Below, piece after piece: positions 17,640 to 25,245 of a stretch of DNA of 34,033 nucleotides. Under the pieces are notes generated by a model. The model worked only from the letters and a program-made list of their open reading frames with translations. It made no database searches and was not told the origin of the DNA. A program made the position numbers and the translations under genes. Each line of letters opens with the position of its first letter. Within the stretch, counting starts at the first letter, position 1. Origin of the DNA: Clostridiales bacterium (lineage in GTDB: Bacteria > Bacillota > Clostridia > Saccharofermentanales > DTU023); the NCBI GenBank assembly GCA_012511325.1, contig JAAZGH010000161.1, positions 1 through 34,033 of the forward strand. Reading direction: 5' to 3'.

Positions 17640-17642
17640 GCT
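17619..17642. promoter_or_regulatory. 7-bp perfect inverted repeat over the cps -35 region
   Basis: AGCTTGC and GCAAGCT are separated by 10 bases. The repeat covers the -35 and most of the promoter spacer of the leftward cps promoter. It has no following T-run, so an operator fits better than a terminator. The binding protein is unknown. Confidence 0.4.
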
Positions 17643-17685
17643 ATCCGGAGGCCGCCGGTACAAATGTGCATTGCCATAGGATAGA

Positions 17686-18312
17686 ATGTTCCTGATGGTT
17701 GCTTTGGCTAAGAGAAGGTTATATTTCCGCATTGTGCCTCGGCCGGTTCTGGATCGGGATTATCGGGATATCCCCCGTTTTCGTGAGCTTTGTCTCCTTT
17801 GCCCCAATTACGGACAGCGCTGGAGTTGCCCTGATTTCACGCAGGATCTGAGCGATTATCTGGTCCCCTATGCTCAGGTTCTTCTGGTCGCATGTCAATT
17901 TCATTTCGATCAGGCTAGCAAGGACAAGTATCCCGGGCAAGCTGCCCGGGCATTACTTGATAGCTTTGCAAAAGAAAAGAAAGATGAGATTCTGGGTCTG
18001 ATGCTGCGCCTGGAGAGAGAGTATCCTGCTGCGCTGGCTCTTTCCGCCGGAACTTGCAGTCTTTGCGAGACCTGTGGCAAAGCTGATGGTCAGCCCTGCC
18101 GCAATCCGCTGTCTTTGCGTTATTCGCTGGAAGCTCTGGGATATGATATCTCACTGATTCTAAAGGATTTCTTCGCTTTGGAGCTTTGCTGGTCGGATGG
18201 CTCCTTGCCTGATTATTTGACCTTGTGTATGGGTCTGGCCGGGAATGATCGCGAAGTCCTGCTGTCGGCGGCACATTCACTTGAGCAATCCTGGACGGCA
18301 CATCGGCAATAA
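17686..18312 (+). CDS. DUF2284 Cys-rich putative metal-binding protein
   Basis: A 208-residue protein of the DUF2284 family, for which I know no established function. Its signature is clear: CLLCPNYGQRWSCPDF with C36, C39 and C48, and later GTCSLCETCG with C124, C127, C130 and C138 in QPCRNP, followed by SLEALGYDIS. Spacing of these cysteines suggests an iron-sulphur cluster or zinc site. No membrane segment or signal peptide is present. The ATG at 17686 has AGGA close upstream; a second ATG lies three codons further. It stands alone, divergent from the cps cluster and upstream of the Pro-rich membrane protein, and its base composition matches the G+C-richer genes to the right. Confidence 0.85.
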   Translation: MFLMVALAKRRLYFRIVPRPVLDRDYRDIPRFRELCLLCPNYGQRWSCPDFTQDLSDYLVPYAQVLLVACQFHFDQASKDKYPGQAARALLDSFAKEKKDEILGLMLRLEREYPAALALSAGTCSLCETCGKADGQPCRNPLSLRYSLEALGYDISLILKDFFALELCWSDGSLPDYLTLCMGLAGNDREVLLSAAHSLEQSWTAHRQ

Positions 18313-18341
18313 AATATAATTTCAAAGCTTTGTGCCGGCGA

Positions 18342-18393
18342 TATAATCTGTCTTTCCCTGCCGCATCAGGTATAATCTAAGGGATAATATAAT
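18342..18393 (+). promoter_or_regulatory. Cluster of three TATAAT hexamers upstream of the Pro-rich protein gene
   Basis: Exact TATAAT occurs at 18342-18347, 18371-18376 and 18388-18393, within 90 bases of the start codon at 18429. None has a good TTGACA partner at the proper distance, so which one is used cannot be told. The gap between stop 18312 and start 18429 probably holds the promoter of the next gene. Confidence 0.35.
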
Positions 18394-18428
18394 TGATTTA
18401 ATTGAAATATCGTGATTGAGGTATTGCT

Positions 18429-19751
18429 ATGAATAATGATGCGCAAAATCCGTATCAGCAACCGGGTAATTATCCCGGGCAACAGCCGGGTCAGCCCGGT
18501 CCGCCGGGGCAACAGCCACCGCACAACTATCCGCAACAACCTTATCCTAATCAATCCTATCCCGGTCAGCAGGAAGGACAGCCGGTACAGCAACCGTCGC
18601 ACAGTTATCCGCAGCAGCCTTATCCCGATCAGCCTTATCCGGGACAACCGGGGCATCAGCCGCCACGCAGCTATCCGCCGCCTCAGGGGCATTATCCACA
18701 TCCTCCGTATCAGATGCCGCAAAGCCGTCCGTCCGGAAAGCCTCCTAAGAATCGCAGTACAGCTGTCTATCTGTCGCTGGCTCTGATTGCGCTCTTGATT
18801 ATCGGGCTTGTTGTCGGTGCTGTCTTTCTGCTTAAACATCTGCAGGCGGACAAGGAAACAGCTTTAACTACAGGCAATACTGCAGTCACGACTGCTCCGG
18901 CTGTGACTACACCGGTCACAACTCCGGCTGAGACAGCAGCCACTACAACAGTTATTGAAACTACGCCGCCTACGGAAGAGCCGACTGTCGAGCCGACCCC
19001 TGAAGTCACGGAGGCGCCGACTGTCGAATTTCCCACTGACCCTTACGGTTATCTGCTAAGCCAGGCTGAGATCGATGCCAATCCCGCTGTCGGTCTTCTG
19101 GAAAAGGGCAGCTCCCACGCCGCACAGGCTTCGCTGGCGTATTTCACTAAGCGCGAAGCCTTCGATTTAGCTTTCAGCTATTTCAGCGAGATCGCGCTGA
19201 AGTCCGAATACAATGATACTAACGATAATCTCATCCACAAATGGGAAATTCCCATTAAAGTTGAAGTCCGCGGCACGCCCTCAGAGGAAGATCTGGCGAC
19301 GCTGAACCGGATTATCTCCGAACTGAACAGCCTGAAGGTTGTGCCGACCATCAGCATAGTTAATTCAGGCGGCAATTATTTGGTCTATTTCGTTCCTCTT
19401 GAGGAAATGGGCAATGTGATCAGCGGCTATGTTGAGGATAACTGGGGTTTTGTTTCCATCTACTGGGATGGCAACCATAAAATTACTGATGCCGAGGCCG
19501 CGATTGCGGTCGATATGATGAACCAGGAAGAGAGAAATCATATTATCCTGGAGGAGTTCGTCCAGGGTCTGGGCATGCTGAACGATTCCTATGACTATGC
19601 CGATAGTATCTTCCAGCAGGACTGGAATGTGGTGCAGGATCTGATGCCGATTGACTGGGCGGTTATCCGTATCCTCTATCATCCCGATCTGTATTCAGGC
19701 ATGAGCAAAGACAAAGCCTATCGAGTCCTGATCCGGGAGTTTTTCAATTAG
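18429..19751 (+). CDS. Single-pass membrane protein with Pro/Gln/Tyr-rich cytoplasmic head
   Basis: Function unknown. Residues 1-108 are low-complexity, rich in Pro, Gln, Tyr and Gly, with a repeating unit that contains SYPQQPYP and NYPQQPYP. One membrane helix follows at about 112-135 (LSLALIALLIIGLVVGAVFL). Residues 145-200 are a Thr/Pro/Glu-rich linker (TTAPAVTTPVTTPAETAATT), and residues 203-440 form a folded extracellular domain with no motif I recognise, mixed alpha/beta in appearance (EEDLATLNRIISELNSLKVV). The ATG at 18429 has GAGG 9 bases upstream. Such heads are common in Gram-positive membrane sensors and secretion-related proteins. It converges on the lipoprotein gene across a strong terminator hairpin. 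Confidence 0.85.
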   Translation: MNNDAQNPYQQPGNYPGQQPGQPGPPGQQPPHNYPQQPYPNQSYPGQQEGQPVQQPSHSYPQQPYPDQPYPGQPGHQPPRSYPPPQGHYPHPPYQMPQSRPSGKPPKNRSTAVYLSLALIALLIIGLVVGAVFLLKHLQADKETALTTGNTAVTTAPAVTTPVTTPAETAATTTVIETTPPTEEPTVEPTPEVTEAPTVEFPTDPYGYLLSQAEIDANPAVGLLEKGSSHAAQASLAYFTKREAFDLAFSYFSEIALKSEYNDTNDNLIHKWEIPIKVEVRGTPSEEDLATLNRIISELNSLKVVPTISIVNSGGNYLVYFVPLEEMGNVISGYVEDNWGFVSIYWDGNHKITDAEAAIAVDMMNQEERNHIILEEFVQGLGMLNDSYDYADSIFQQDWNVVQDLMPIDWAVIRILYHPDLYSGMSKDKAYRVLIREFFN

Positions 19752-19785
19752 TTATCCTTTATGACCTAAATGTTTCTAAACAAAA

Positions 19786-19809
19786 GGGGGCGCCCGTGAG
19801 GGTGCCCCC
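19786..19809 (-). terminator. Intrinsic terminator of the lipoprotein gene
   Basis: A 10-bp stem (GGGGGCGCCC with GGGTGCCCCC, one G-T pair) closes a 4-base loop. On the - strand it is followed by TTTTGTTT, as expected for termination of the lipoprotein gene that ends at 19836. On the + strand no T-run follows, but the hairpin may still slow transcripts from the convergent gene. Confidence 0.78.
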
Positions 19810-19835
19810 GGTTAGTGCCATTGCTAATCGATGGT

Positions 19836-20300
19836 TTACTTTTTCTTGGCAAAAACGGTATCTTCGCCGTCAATTGTGATGGTCAGTTTATCGCCATCCA
19901 CCTTGAAGGTTCCCTCTTGAGACTCAGCCTCTCCGCCGACATTCATCTCCATCTTGAGTTTGTCGCCGTCGGTTTTGTAAGTTATTTTCATTTCGAACTC
20001 TTCCATCTGGGTTTTAATCTGGTCTTCGTCCATGCCCATTTCCTTAAGCATGTCTTTCATGAAATCCACGAAGGGCTTGTCTTTGACCATAATCTCAACT
20101 TTGCCGCCGGAGGTGAATTCCAGATAGAGATCGTCTGCACCAATGCCAAGCATCCCCAGCTCGTCTACGCCAAAAGCGTCTCCCGCCTGGGGAACCCATT
20201 TGCCAACGATCGGGGACTTGCTGCCACCACAGGCAACCAGAGAGACTAACAGCAAGACTGCCACGACGAGCGCCAAAACTTTATATTGTGTCTTCTTCAT
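19836..20300 (-). CDS. Small lipoprotein, lipocalin-like
   Basis: A 154-residue secreted lipoprotein. The N-terminus has the charged MKKTQYK, a hydrophobic stretch, and a lipobox LVSLVAC with the acylated cysteine at 24, followed by GGSKSPIVGKWV. The GKW and later repeated strands (KITYKTDGDKLKMEMNVGG, GTFKVDGDKLTITIDGEDTV) resemble small lipocalin-like lipoproteins in which a G-x-W motif opens a beta barrel. No catalytic motif is seen. The start at 20300 has an excellent AAGGAGG six bases upstream. Role unknown; possibly binding a small molecule or peptide at the outer membrane surface of the cell wall side. Confidence 0.85.
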   Translation of the reverse strand: MKKTQYKVLALVVAVLLLVSLVACGGSKSPIVGKWVPQAGDAFGVDELGMLGIGADDLYLEFTSGGKVEIMVKDKPFVDFMKDMLKEMGMDEDQIKTQMEEFEMKITYKTDGDKLKMEMNVGGEAESQEGTFKVDGDKLTITIDGEDTVFAKKK

Positions 20301-20351
20301 TTTTCCTCCTTGCGCTTAAGCAGCGCACAACTCTATTTTTTGTCCATTGAT

Positions 20352-20368
20352 ATTAACTATTAGTTAAT
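20352..20368. promoter_or_regulatory. Palindrome ATTAACTA-T-TAGTTAAT upstream of the lipoprotein gene
   Basis: A perfect 8-bp inverted repeat around one central base, 52 to 68 bases before the lipoprotein ATG at 20300. It could be an operator. Its AGTTAA half resembles the half-site of the feo palindrome at 29860-29877, but the match is short. Confidence 0.4.
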
Positions 20369-20521
20369 TCGCTAATAGACTAACATATTCTACACTGAAA
20401 AACAGTAACGATAGTAATAGAAAAATAGAAAAACTGAGACAAGCGGAAGACAATTCCTCCTATGCCGAACTGGGAAAACGGTATCGAAAGAGCGGGCTGG
20501 CGTTGAAAAATTAATTTGATG

Positions 20522-20557
20522 TCTTGCTTCCTCTCCCGGCCGGGAGAGGAAGCAAGA
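20522..20557 (-). terminator. 36-base perfect palindrome downstream of the HtrA-like gene
   Basis: Eighteen bases, TCTTGCTTCCTCTCCCGG, are followed at once by their exact reverse complement. It begins 32 bases past the stop of the - strand HtrA-like gene and probably serves as a terminator or 3' stabiliser. The T-run on the - strand starts only about a dozen bases later, so it is not a classical intrinsic terminator; it could also be a protein-binding site. The rest of the gap (20301-20588) holds nothing else I recognise except the palindrome at 20352. Confidence 0.55.
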
Positions 20558-20588
20558 TTCCGCTATATATATTTTTTGGATCTGCTTG

Positions 20589-22232
20589 TTAGCCTAGATT
20601 TTGGCTGCTGATCAAAGTGACGGTTATCTCGAAAGTCTGGCGCGAGCGACTGTCTAACACTTGCAGCACGACCTCGTCCCCCGGTTTCTTCTGGGCCAGA
20701 TAATTGGCCAAGGTACTTGAGCTGGCTAGTTCCAGACCATCAATAGCGGTAATGATATGGCCTTGCTGGAGACCGGCCTTGATTAAATCGCGGTTAACAA
20801 CTTCATCAACCAGGAAGCCACCGCTGGCCAGCTGATAATAGAAGGCAAACTGATAGTCAATATAGCGGCCTCTGACGCCCAGGGCAGGACGGTTTTGCAC
20901 TTTGCCGTATTTGACCAGATCGCGCACCACGGGTTCCGCCGTATCCCAGGGGATGGCAAAGCCCAGTCCTTCATAGGTATCGCCGGCGACTTTGAGGGCA
21001 TTAATGCCGAGCACTTCTCCGGACAGATTGGCCAGGGCGCCGCCTGAATTGCCTTTATTGATCGCCGCGTCAGTCTGTATATAGTTCATATTGGAGCCAT
21101 CTTCCGCCATAACCATGCGATTGAGAGCGGAAATATAGCCCACGCTGACGGAGGAGCTCAAAATGCTGCCGGTGGGATTGCCGACGGCTATGACCTGATC
21201 GGCAACCCTCAGGCCGGAGGTCCCGGCAAAAGTAGCAGGCTTCAGTTCTATATCGCCAGGGTCGACCTTGAGGACGGCCAGATCTGTCACGCTATCCGCG
21301 CCCATTAGTTCAGCTTCGAGGGAAACTCCGTCGTAGAGCACCACTTCAAAGCTGTCCCCGCCCTCAACTACATGGGCATTGGTAACAATATAGCCGTCAG
21401 CCGACATAATAACTCCGGAACCCTCGCCGACAATCATGTCCTGTCTCTGTCGGACGGGAATCGCCTCTATCTGTTGCGTATCCGGATTCGTGCTGCCGGA
21501 GCCAAGCTCAGTGTCAGCGTGGCTATCCATGGACGGATTTCTATATTCGCGCACCAGCACTACGGACAGAATCACTTTTTCGGCGGCATCCTGCAATTGG
21601 CCAGTACCGGACGGCTGCTCCGGCGCCGCGGTTTCCAGCACCAGGTCGCCGCGCTCCGGTTCGGTTTCCCGGGTCTCGCCCGGAGCAGTTTCCTCCGGTT
21701 GATCCTCAGCGGGCTCGGTCAAAGACAATCCGTCCGTCGGCTCGACCTGCTCCTCTTGTCCGTCTGTTGCCGCCGGCTCCGGGGCGGCTTTCCTCAGTTG
21801 AGTATAAGCCAGCGTGCCCAGAATAGAGACCGCGGCGACCGCCAGCACTACCAGAATAGCTGAAATAATGATGACGGCACGGACGCCCGCCTTATTGCGG
21901 CGATCGTTTTTGTCATTATTGCCTGCAGTCTGATGCGGCTGATAGTTCATGTAGCCTGTGCTGCCGGGAGTCTGGCCGTCTATCGAACGCGACCATCTAT
22001 ATTCCGCATGATATCTATCGGGCGCCGTCCGCCTGGGATCGGTATATGACTGATAGTTTGCGGGATTAGGGCTGCTGTACCCGGAGCTGTAGCCTTCGTC
22101 TGCGACTGGCTCCTTATTATAGGATTCATTTCTGAGCTGCTCGCCGTCCGGCTTTCCCGCTCCTGCCGCGCCGTGCCCTCCCTGGTTTGCGCTTCCGCCG
22201 CCATTATCTATCCTGTCATCGTAATGCATCAT
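20589..22232 (-). CDS. HtrA/DegP-like membrane-anchored serine protease with PDZ domain
   Basis: A trypsin-like protease for quality control of exported proteins. After a Gly/Gln/Tyr-rich cytoplasmic head, one membrane helix (VIIISAILVVLAVAAVSILG) and a Glu/Pro-rich linker, the protease domain has His287 in TNAHVVEG, Asp317 in DLAVLKV and Ser396 in GNSGGAL, an intact triad. A C-terminal PDZ domain follows, with GGFLVDEVVNRDLIKAGLQQ and GHIITAIDGLEL. The ATG at 22232 (tandem ATG 22229) is preferred over ATG 22256 because GAAGGGAG lies just upstream of it. The gene is divergent from the lar operon. Length is larger than a minimal HtrA because of the long head and linker, as is common in Gram-positive HtrA proteins. 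Confidence 0.9.
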   Translation of the reverse strand: MMHYDDRIDNGGGSANQGGHGAAGAGKPDGEQLRNESYNKEPVADEGYSSGYSSPNPANYQSYTDPRRTAPDRYHAEYRWSRSIDGQTPGSTGYMNYQPHQTAGNNDKNDRRNKAGVRAVIIISAILVVLAVAAVSILGTLAYTQLRKAAPEPAATDGQEEQVEPTDGLSLTEPAEDQPEETAPGETRETEPERGDLVLETAAPEQPSGTGQLQDAAEKVILSVVLVREYRNPSMDSHADTELGSGSTNPDTQQIEAIPVRQRQDMIVGEGSGVIMSADGYIVTNAHVVEGGDSFEVVLYDGVSLEAELMGADSVTDLAVLKVDPGDIELKPATFAGTSGLRVADQVIAVGNPTGSILSSSVSVGYISALNRMVMAEDGSNMNYIQTDAAINKGNSGGALANLSGEVLGINALKVAGDTYEGLGFAIPWDTAEPVVRDLVKYGKVQNRPALGVRGRYIDYQFAFYYQLASGGFLVDEVVNRDLIKAGLQQGHIITAIDGLELASSSTLANYLAQKKPGDEVVLQVLDSRSRQTFEITVTLISSQNLG

Positions 22233-22416
22233 GATACTCCCTTCGACCCGGCCCATAGCCTATGTCATCCTGACCTAATTATCTTAATATTTAATGATAA
22301 TGCCAAATTGTGAAAAATTTCGTTACCTTTGTGATGAAAAAACGAAAAGATTACCCTATGATGAAAGTATTAAGCCTCTCAGGGGGCGATAACAGCAGCG
22401 AAAAAGGAGCCGGCCA

Positions 22417-23169
22417 ATGACACTTGCGAAATTCGTTCAACTCTATCCCCGTTTCGCCCTGGCTTTTTCCGGCGGGGTAGACTCCGCCTATCTGCTGGCC
22501 GCCGCTCTGGAGCTGGGCGCCAAAGTCCAGCCCTACTTTGTCAAATCGGAATTCCAGACTAAGAAAGAGATGGAACAAGCTCATCATCTGGCCGCTGAGC
22601 TGGGCACAGAGCTGAAGATCATAGAGCTGTCCGCCCTGGCCGATCCGAGGCTGGCGGCCAATCCCCCCGAGCGCTGCTATCTCTGCAAGAGCATGATCTT
22701 CGCCGCTATCCGGGAGGTGGCGGCAAAGGACGGGTGGACTATCGTGGCTGACGGCAGCAATGCCGGCGACCGGCCCTCCGAGCGGCCGGGAATGAAAGCC
22801 CTGGCCGAGCACAATATTTTGTCGCCGCTCAGAGAGAGCGGCCTGACCAAAGAGCAGATCACTGAGAAAGCCCGTCTGCTGGGACTCTCGAATTGGAACC
22901 TGGCGGCCAACTCCTGCCTGGCGACCAGAATCACAACCGGACAAGAAATTACGCCGGAGAAACTGCGGCAGATCGAACAGGCAGAGCAATTCCTAAATGA
23001 GCTGGGCATCACAGGCGCGCGGGTCAGATTAGACGCCCAAAAAGCATTGATCCAAATCAATGCTTGTGATTTCCCGCTTTTGCTGTCGGCGAAGGCGGAC
23101 ATTGTGGAACAGCTGTCTTCATTTTGCGAGCAGGTCGCTCTGGATTTACAGCCCCGGGACGGAGGATAA
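22417..23169 (+). CDS. larE: LarE, ATP-dependent sulfur transferase for the nickel-pincer cofactor
   Basis: Adenylates the carboxylates of pyridinium-3,5-biscarboxylic acid mononucleotide and replaces them with thiocarboxylates. The 250-residue protein has a PP-loop FSGGVDSAYLLA near residues 18-24, the ADGSNAGDRPSERPGMKAL segment, and three cysteines: C87 and C90 in ERCYLCK and C167 in ANSCLATRIT. Single-Cys LarE enzymes sacrifice the sulphur of the last one; homologues with three conserved Cys are reported to use a [4Fe-4S] cluster instead, so this one probably belongs to that cluster type. AAAAAGGAG precedes the ATG by 8 bases. It is the first gene of a larE-larB-larC operon; larB starts one base after its stop. 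Confidence 0.92.
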   Translation: MTLAKFVQLYPRFALAFSGGVDSAYLLAAALELGAKVQPYFVKSEFQTKKEMEQAHHLAAELGTELKIIELSALADPRLAANPPERCYLCKSMIFAAIREVAAKDGWTIVADGSNAGDRPSERPGMKALAEHNILSPLRESGLTKEQITEKARLLGLSNWNLAANSCLATRITTGQEITPEKLRQIEQAEQFLNELGITGARVRLDAQKALIQINACDFPLLLSAKADIVEQLSSFCEQVALDLQPRDGG

Positions 23170-23170
23170 T

Positions 23171-23917
23171 ATGCAAGATAAAATCCTGGCCTTACTGGAA
23201 CAGATTCGCGCCGGCGCCATAGCGCCGCAGGAAGCTCTGCTGCTTCTGAAGCAGCAGCCCTTCCATGACCTCGGCTTTGCCAAGGTCGATCAGCACCGTC
23301 CGCTGCGGCAGGGAGCGGCCGAGGTCATCTACGGCGCGGGCAAGACTGCCGGACAGATCCTGGCAATCGTCCGCGGGATCAAGGCCGGCGGCGCTGAAAC
23401 GGTTCTGATTACACGGCTAGATCAGAGCAAGGCGGATCAAATCGCTGCTGAGATTGAGCTGGATTATGACCCGGTCGGGCGCACGGGATTATCCGGCGAG
23501 CTGCCGGAGCCAAGCGGTCAAGGTACCATCGCTATTGTGACAGCGGGAACTTCCGACCAGGCTGTCGCCGAAGAAGCCGCCCGCACGGCCATGGCTCTGG
23601 GCAATCGCATTGAGCGCGTTTACGATGTCGGCGTTTCCGGCTTGCATCGCACGCTATCCAACCTCGACGTTCTGATGACTGCGCGGGTAATTATTGTCAT
23701 TGCCGGCATGGAAGGGGCGCTGGCCAGTGTCGTGGGCGGTCTGGTATCCTGCCCGGTGATCGCCGTCCCGACCAGTGTCGGCTATGGGGCTTCTTTTGGC
23801 GGTCTGGCAGCGCTGCTGGCGATGCTGAACAGCTGTGCCTCCGGCGTCACGGTCGTAAATATCGATAACGGTTTCGGCGCAGCCTTTGCTGCCAGCCAGA
23901 TTAATCATCTGGCTTAG
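23171..23917 (+). CDS. larB: LarB, pyridinium-3,5-biscarboxylate mononucleotide synthase
   Basis: Carboxylates nicotinic acid adenine dinucleotide and hydrolyses its phosphoanhydride, the first step to the nickel-pincer nucleotide. The 248-residue protein is related to PurE-type carboxylases: AEVIYGAGKTAGQI, then TAGTSDQAVAEEAARTA, RVYDVGVSGLHR, IVIAGMEGALASVVGGL and VIAVPTSVGYGASFGGLAAL, which matches the PurE-like fold and its nucleotide site. The ATG at 23171 is right after GGAGGATAAT, while a longer upstream frame to 23060 only overlaps larE. Gene spacing of one base suggests translational coupling with larE. Confidence 0.93.
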   Translation: MQDKILALLEQIRAGAIAPQEALLLLKQQPFHDLGFAKVDQHRPLRQGAAEVIYGAGKTAGQILAIVRGIKAGGAETVLITRLDQSKADQIAAEIELDYDPVGRTGLSGELPEPSGQGTIAIVTAGTSDQAVAEEAARTAMALGNRIERVYDVGVSGLHRTLSNLDVLMTARVIIVIAGMEGALASVVGGLVSCPVIAVPTSVGYGASFGGLAALLAMLNSCASGVTVVNIDNGFGAAFAASQINHLA

Positions 23918-23940
23918 AAAAGATAAAGTAAGGTGAGATG

Positions 23941-25245
23941 ATGAAAACTCTGTTTTTGGATCTGGGTATGGGCGCCGCCGGCGATATGCTGGTGGCCGCT
24001 GTTCTGCCGCTGCTGGAGGAACAGGAAGCGTTCTTTGCCGCGCTCAGACAGTTTGAGAGCCTGGGGGTCAGGATTGCTTTCGAGCCGGCCAGCTCCATGG
24101 GCGTCTGGGGACATCGTTTCAATGTCCTGGTTCATGAAGCCATGGAGGAAAGTATCGATGTCGATGCCGCCGGCCGGCCTCTGGCCGCGACCAAAGGCTA
24201 TACTCATGAACATGCGGAACACTCGCATGGCCGTGCTCATGAGCACGGCAACCACAGCAATTCTCATGTTCACGGAGAACACGACCACCATGGTCACGAG
24301 CATGGTTACGAACATGCTCATATACACGAAGAGCATGATCACCATGGTCACGGACATGGTCATGATCATAGTCACGATCATGGTCACGATCATACACATG
24401 AGCATGCGGCACACCCGCACGGCCATATTCACCGCGGTTTGAGCGATATTATCGGGATCATAGAAATGCTGGAGCCGCCGGCTCAGTTTAAAAAAGACGC
24501 GGTAGCTGTCTACACCCTGCTGGCTGAGGCCGAGGCGCATTCCCATCAGGTTCCGGTCGCTGAGATCCATTTTCATGAAGTCGGCACTCTGGATGCCATT
24601 TGCGATATTGTCGCCTTCTCGCTCCTGATTCATCTGCTGCAGCCGGAGACAGTGCTGGCGACACCGGTCAGCACCGGCAGCGGCTTCGTGCGCTGCGCTC
24701 ACGGCATCTTGCCCGTTCCCGCCCCGGCGACGTCCTATCTGCTGCGGGGAATACCCAGCTACAGCGGCAGCATCAAAGGAGAACTGCTGACACCGACCGG
24801 AGCAGCGCTGCTGGCTCACTTTGTCCGGGATTATCGGGAGCGCCCTTTAGGCCTCTGGCAAAGAGAGGGCTTGGGACTGGGGCACAAAGAATATCCGGCG
24901 CTCAATGCCGTCAGAGCCTGGCTGGGAGAAGCAGAGACAGCGGACCGGCCGCAAAGCCAATACTTGCAGCTGAAGCCGGAGCAGCTGAAGTTGCTGGAAA
25001 CTGATCTCGATGATCTGGGCGGGGAAGATTGCGCCTTCGTTGCGGAAAAATTGAGAGGAGCGGGAGCTTTGGATGTCGTGCTCTGTCAAGTGATCATGAA
25101 GAAAGGGCGGCCGGGAGTGCGGCTCAGTGTGCTGTGCCGCCCCGGGCAAGTGGCGGAGCTGGCAGAGTTGATCCTGCGACATACGACTACGCTGGGTGTG
25201 CGGGTCAACGATTGCGAGCGGATTGCCCTTGACCGCGAAATTTAA
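23941..25245 (+). CDS. larC: LarC, nickel-insertion cyclometallase, with His-rich insert; C-terminus cut by in-frame TAA
   Basis: Inserts nickel into the bisthiocarboxylated mononucleotide using CTP. The N-terminal LarC1 part begins KTLFLDLGMGAAGDML (family GDM motif) and is followed by an unusual insert, about residues 89-164, of some 34 His mixed with Gly, Glu, Asp and Ser. The sequence then returns to the family with HIHRGLSDI, EIHFHEVGTLDAICDI, ATPVSTGSGFVRCAHG and LLTPTGAALL. The LarC2 domain starts near LLETDLDDLGGEDCAFV and runs to LDREI, where TAA (25243-25245) occurs exactly where relatives continue. The next codon is ATG and the same frame goes on to encode the missing tail (see next entry). 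ATG 23941 is preferred over 23938 for spacing to AAGGTGAG. In Lactiplantibacillus plantarum larC is also split, by a programmed frameshift; here there is no frame change. Confidence 0.9.
   Translation: MKTLFLDLGMGAAGDMLVAAVLPLLEEQEAFFAALRQFESLGVRIAFEPASSMGVWGHRFNVLVHEAMEESIDVDAAGRPLAATKGYTHEHAEHSHGRAHEHGNHSNSHVHGEHDHHGHEHGYEHAHIHEEHDHHGHGHGHDHSHDHGHDHTHEHAAHPHGHIHRGLSDIIGIIEMLEPPAQFKKDAVAVYTLLAEAEAHSHQVPVAEIHFHEVGTLDAICDIVAFSLLIHLLQPETVLATPVSTGSGFVRCAHGILPVPAPATSYLLRGIPSYSGSIKGELLTPTGAALLAHFVRDYRERPLGLWQREGLGLGHKEYPALNAVRAWLGEAETADRPQSQYLQLKPEQLKLLETDLDDLGGEDCAFVAEKLRGAGALDVVLCQVIMKKGRPGVRLSVLCRPGQVAELAELILRHTTTLGVRVNDCERIALDREI

Noticed and set aside
18436-18786. Overlapping Arg/Ile-rich frame in the Pro-rich gene
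   Set aside because: Its composition follows from the repeat DNA; the frame at 18429 has the membrane helix and linker.
22351-22989. Long antisense ORF opposite larE
   Set aside because: No recognisable motif, and larE on the other strand is unambiguous.
23060-23170. Extended N-terminus of larB
   Set aside because: It overlaps the end of larE out of frame and lacks a site; ATG 23171 follows a strong GGAGG.
24119-24412. Antisense and alternative-frame ORFs over the His-rich part of larC
   Set aside because: They are by-products of the CAT/CAC repeats; the larC frame has the family motifs.
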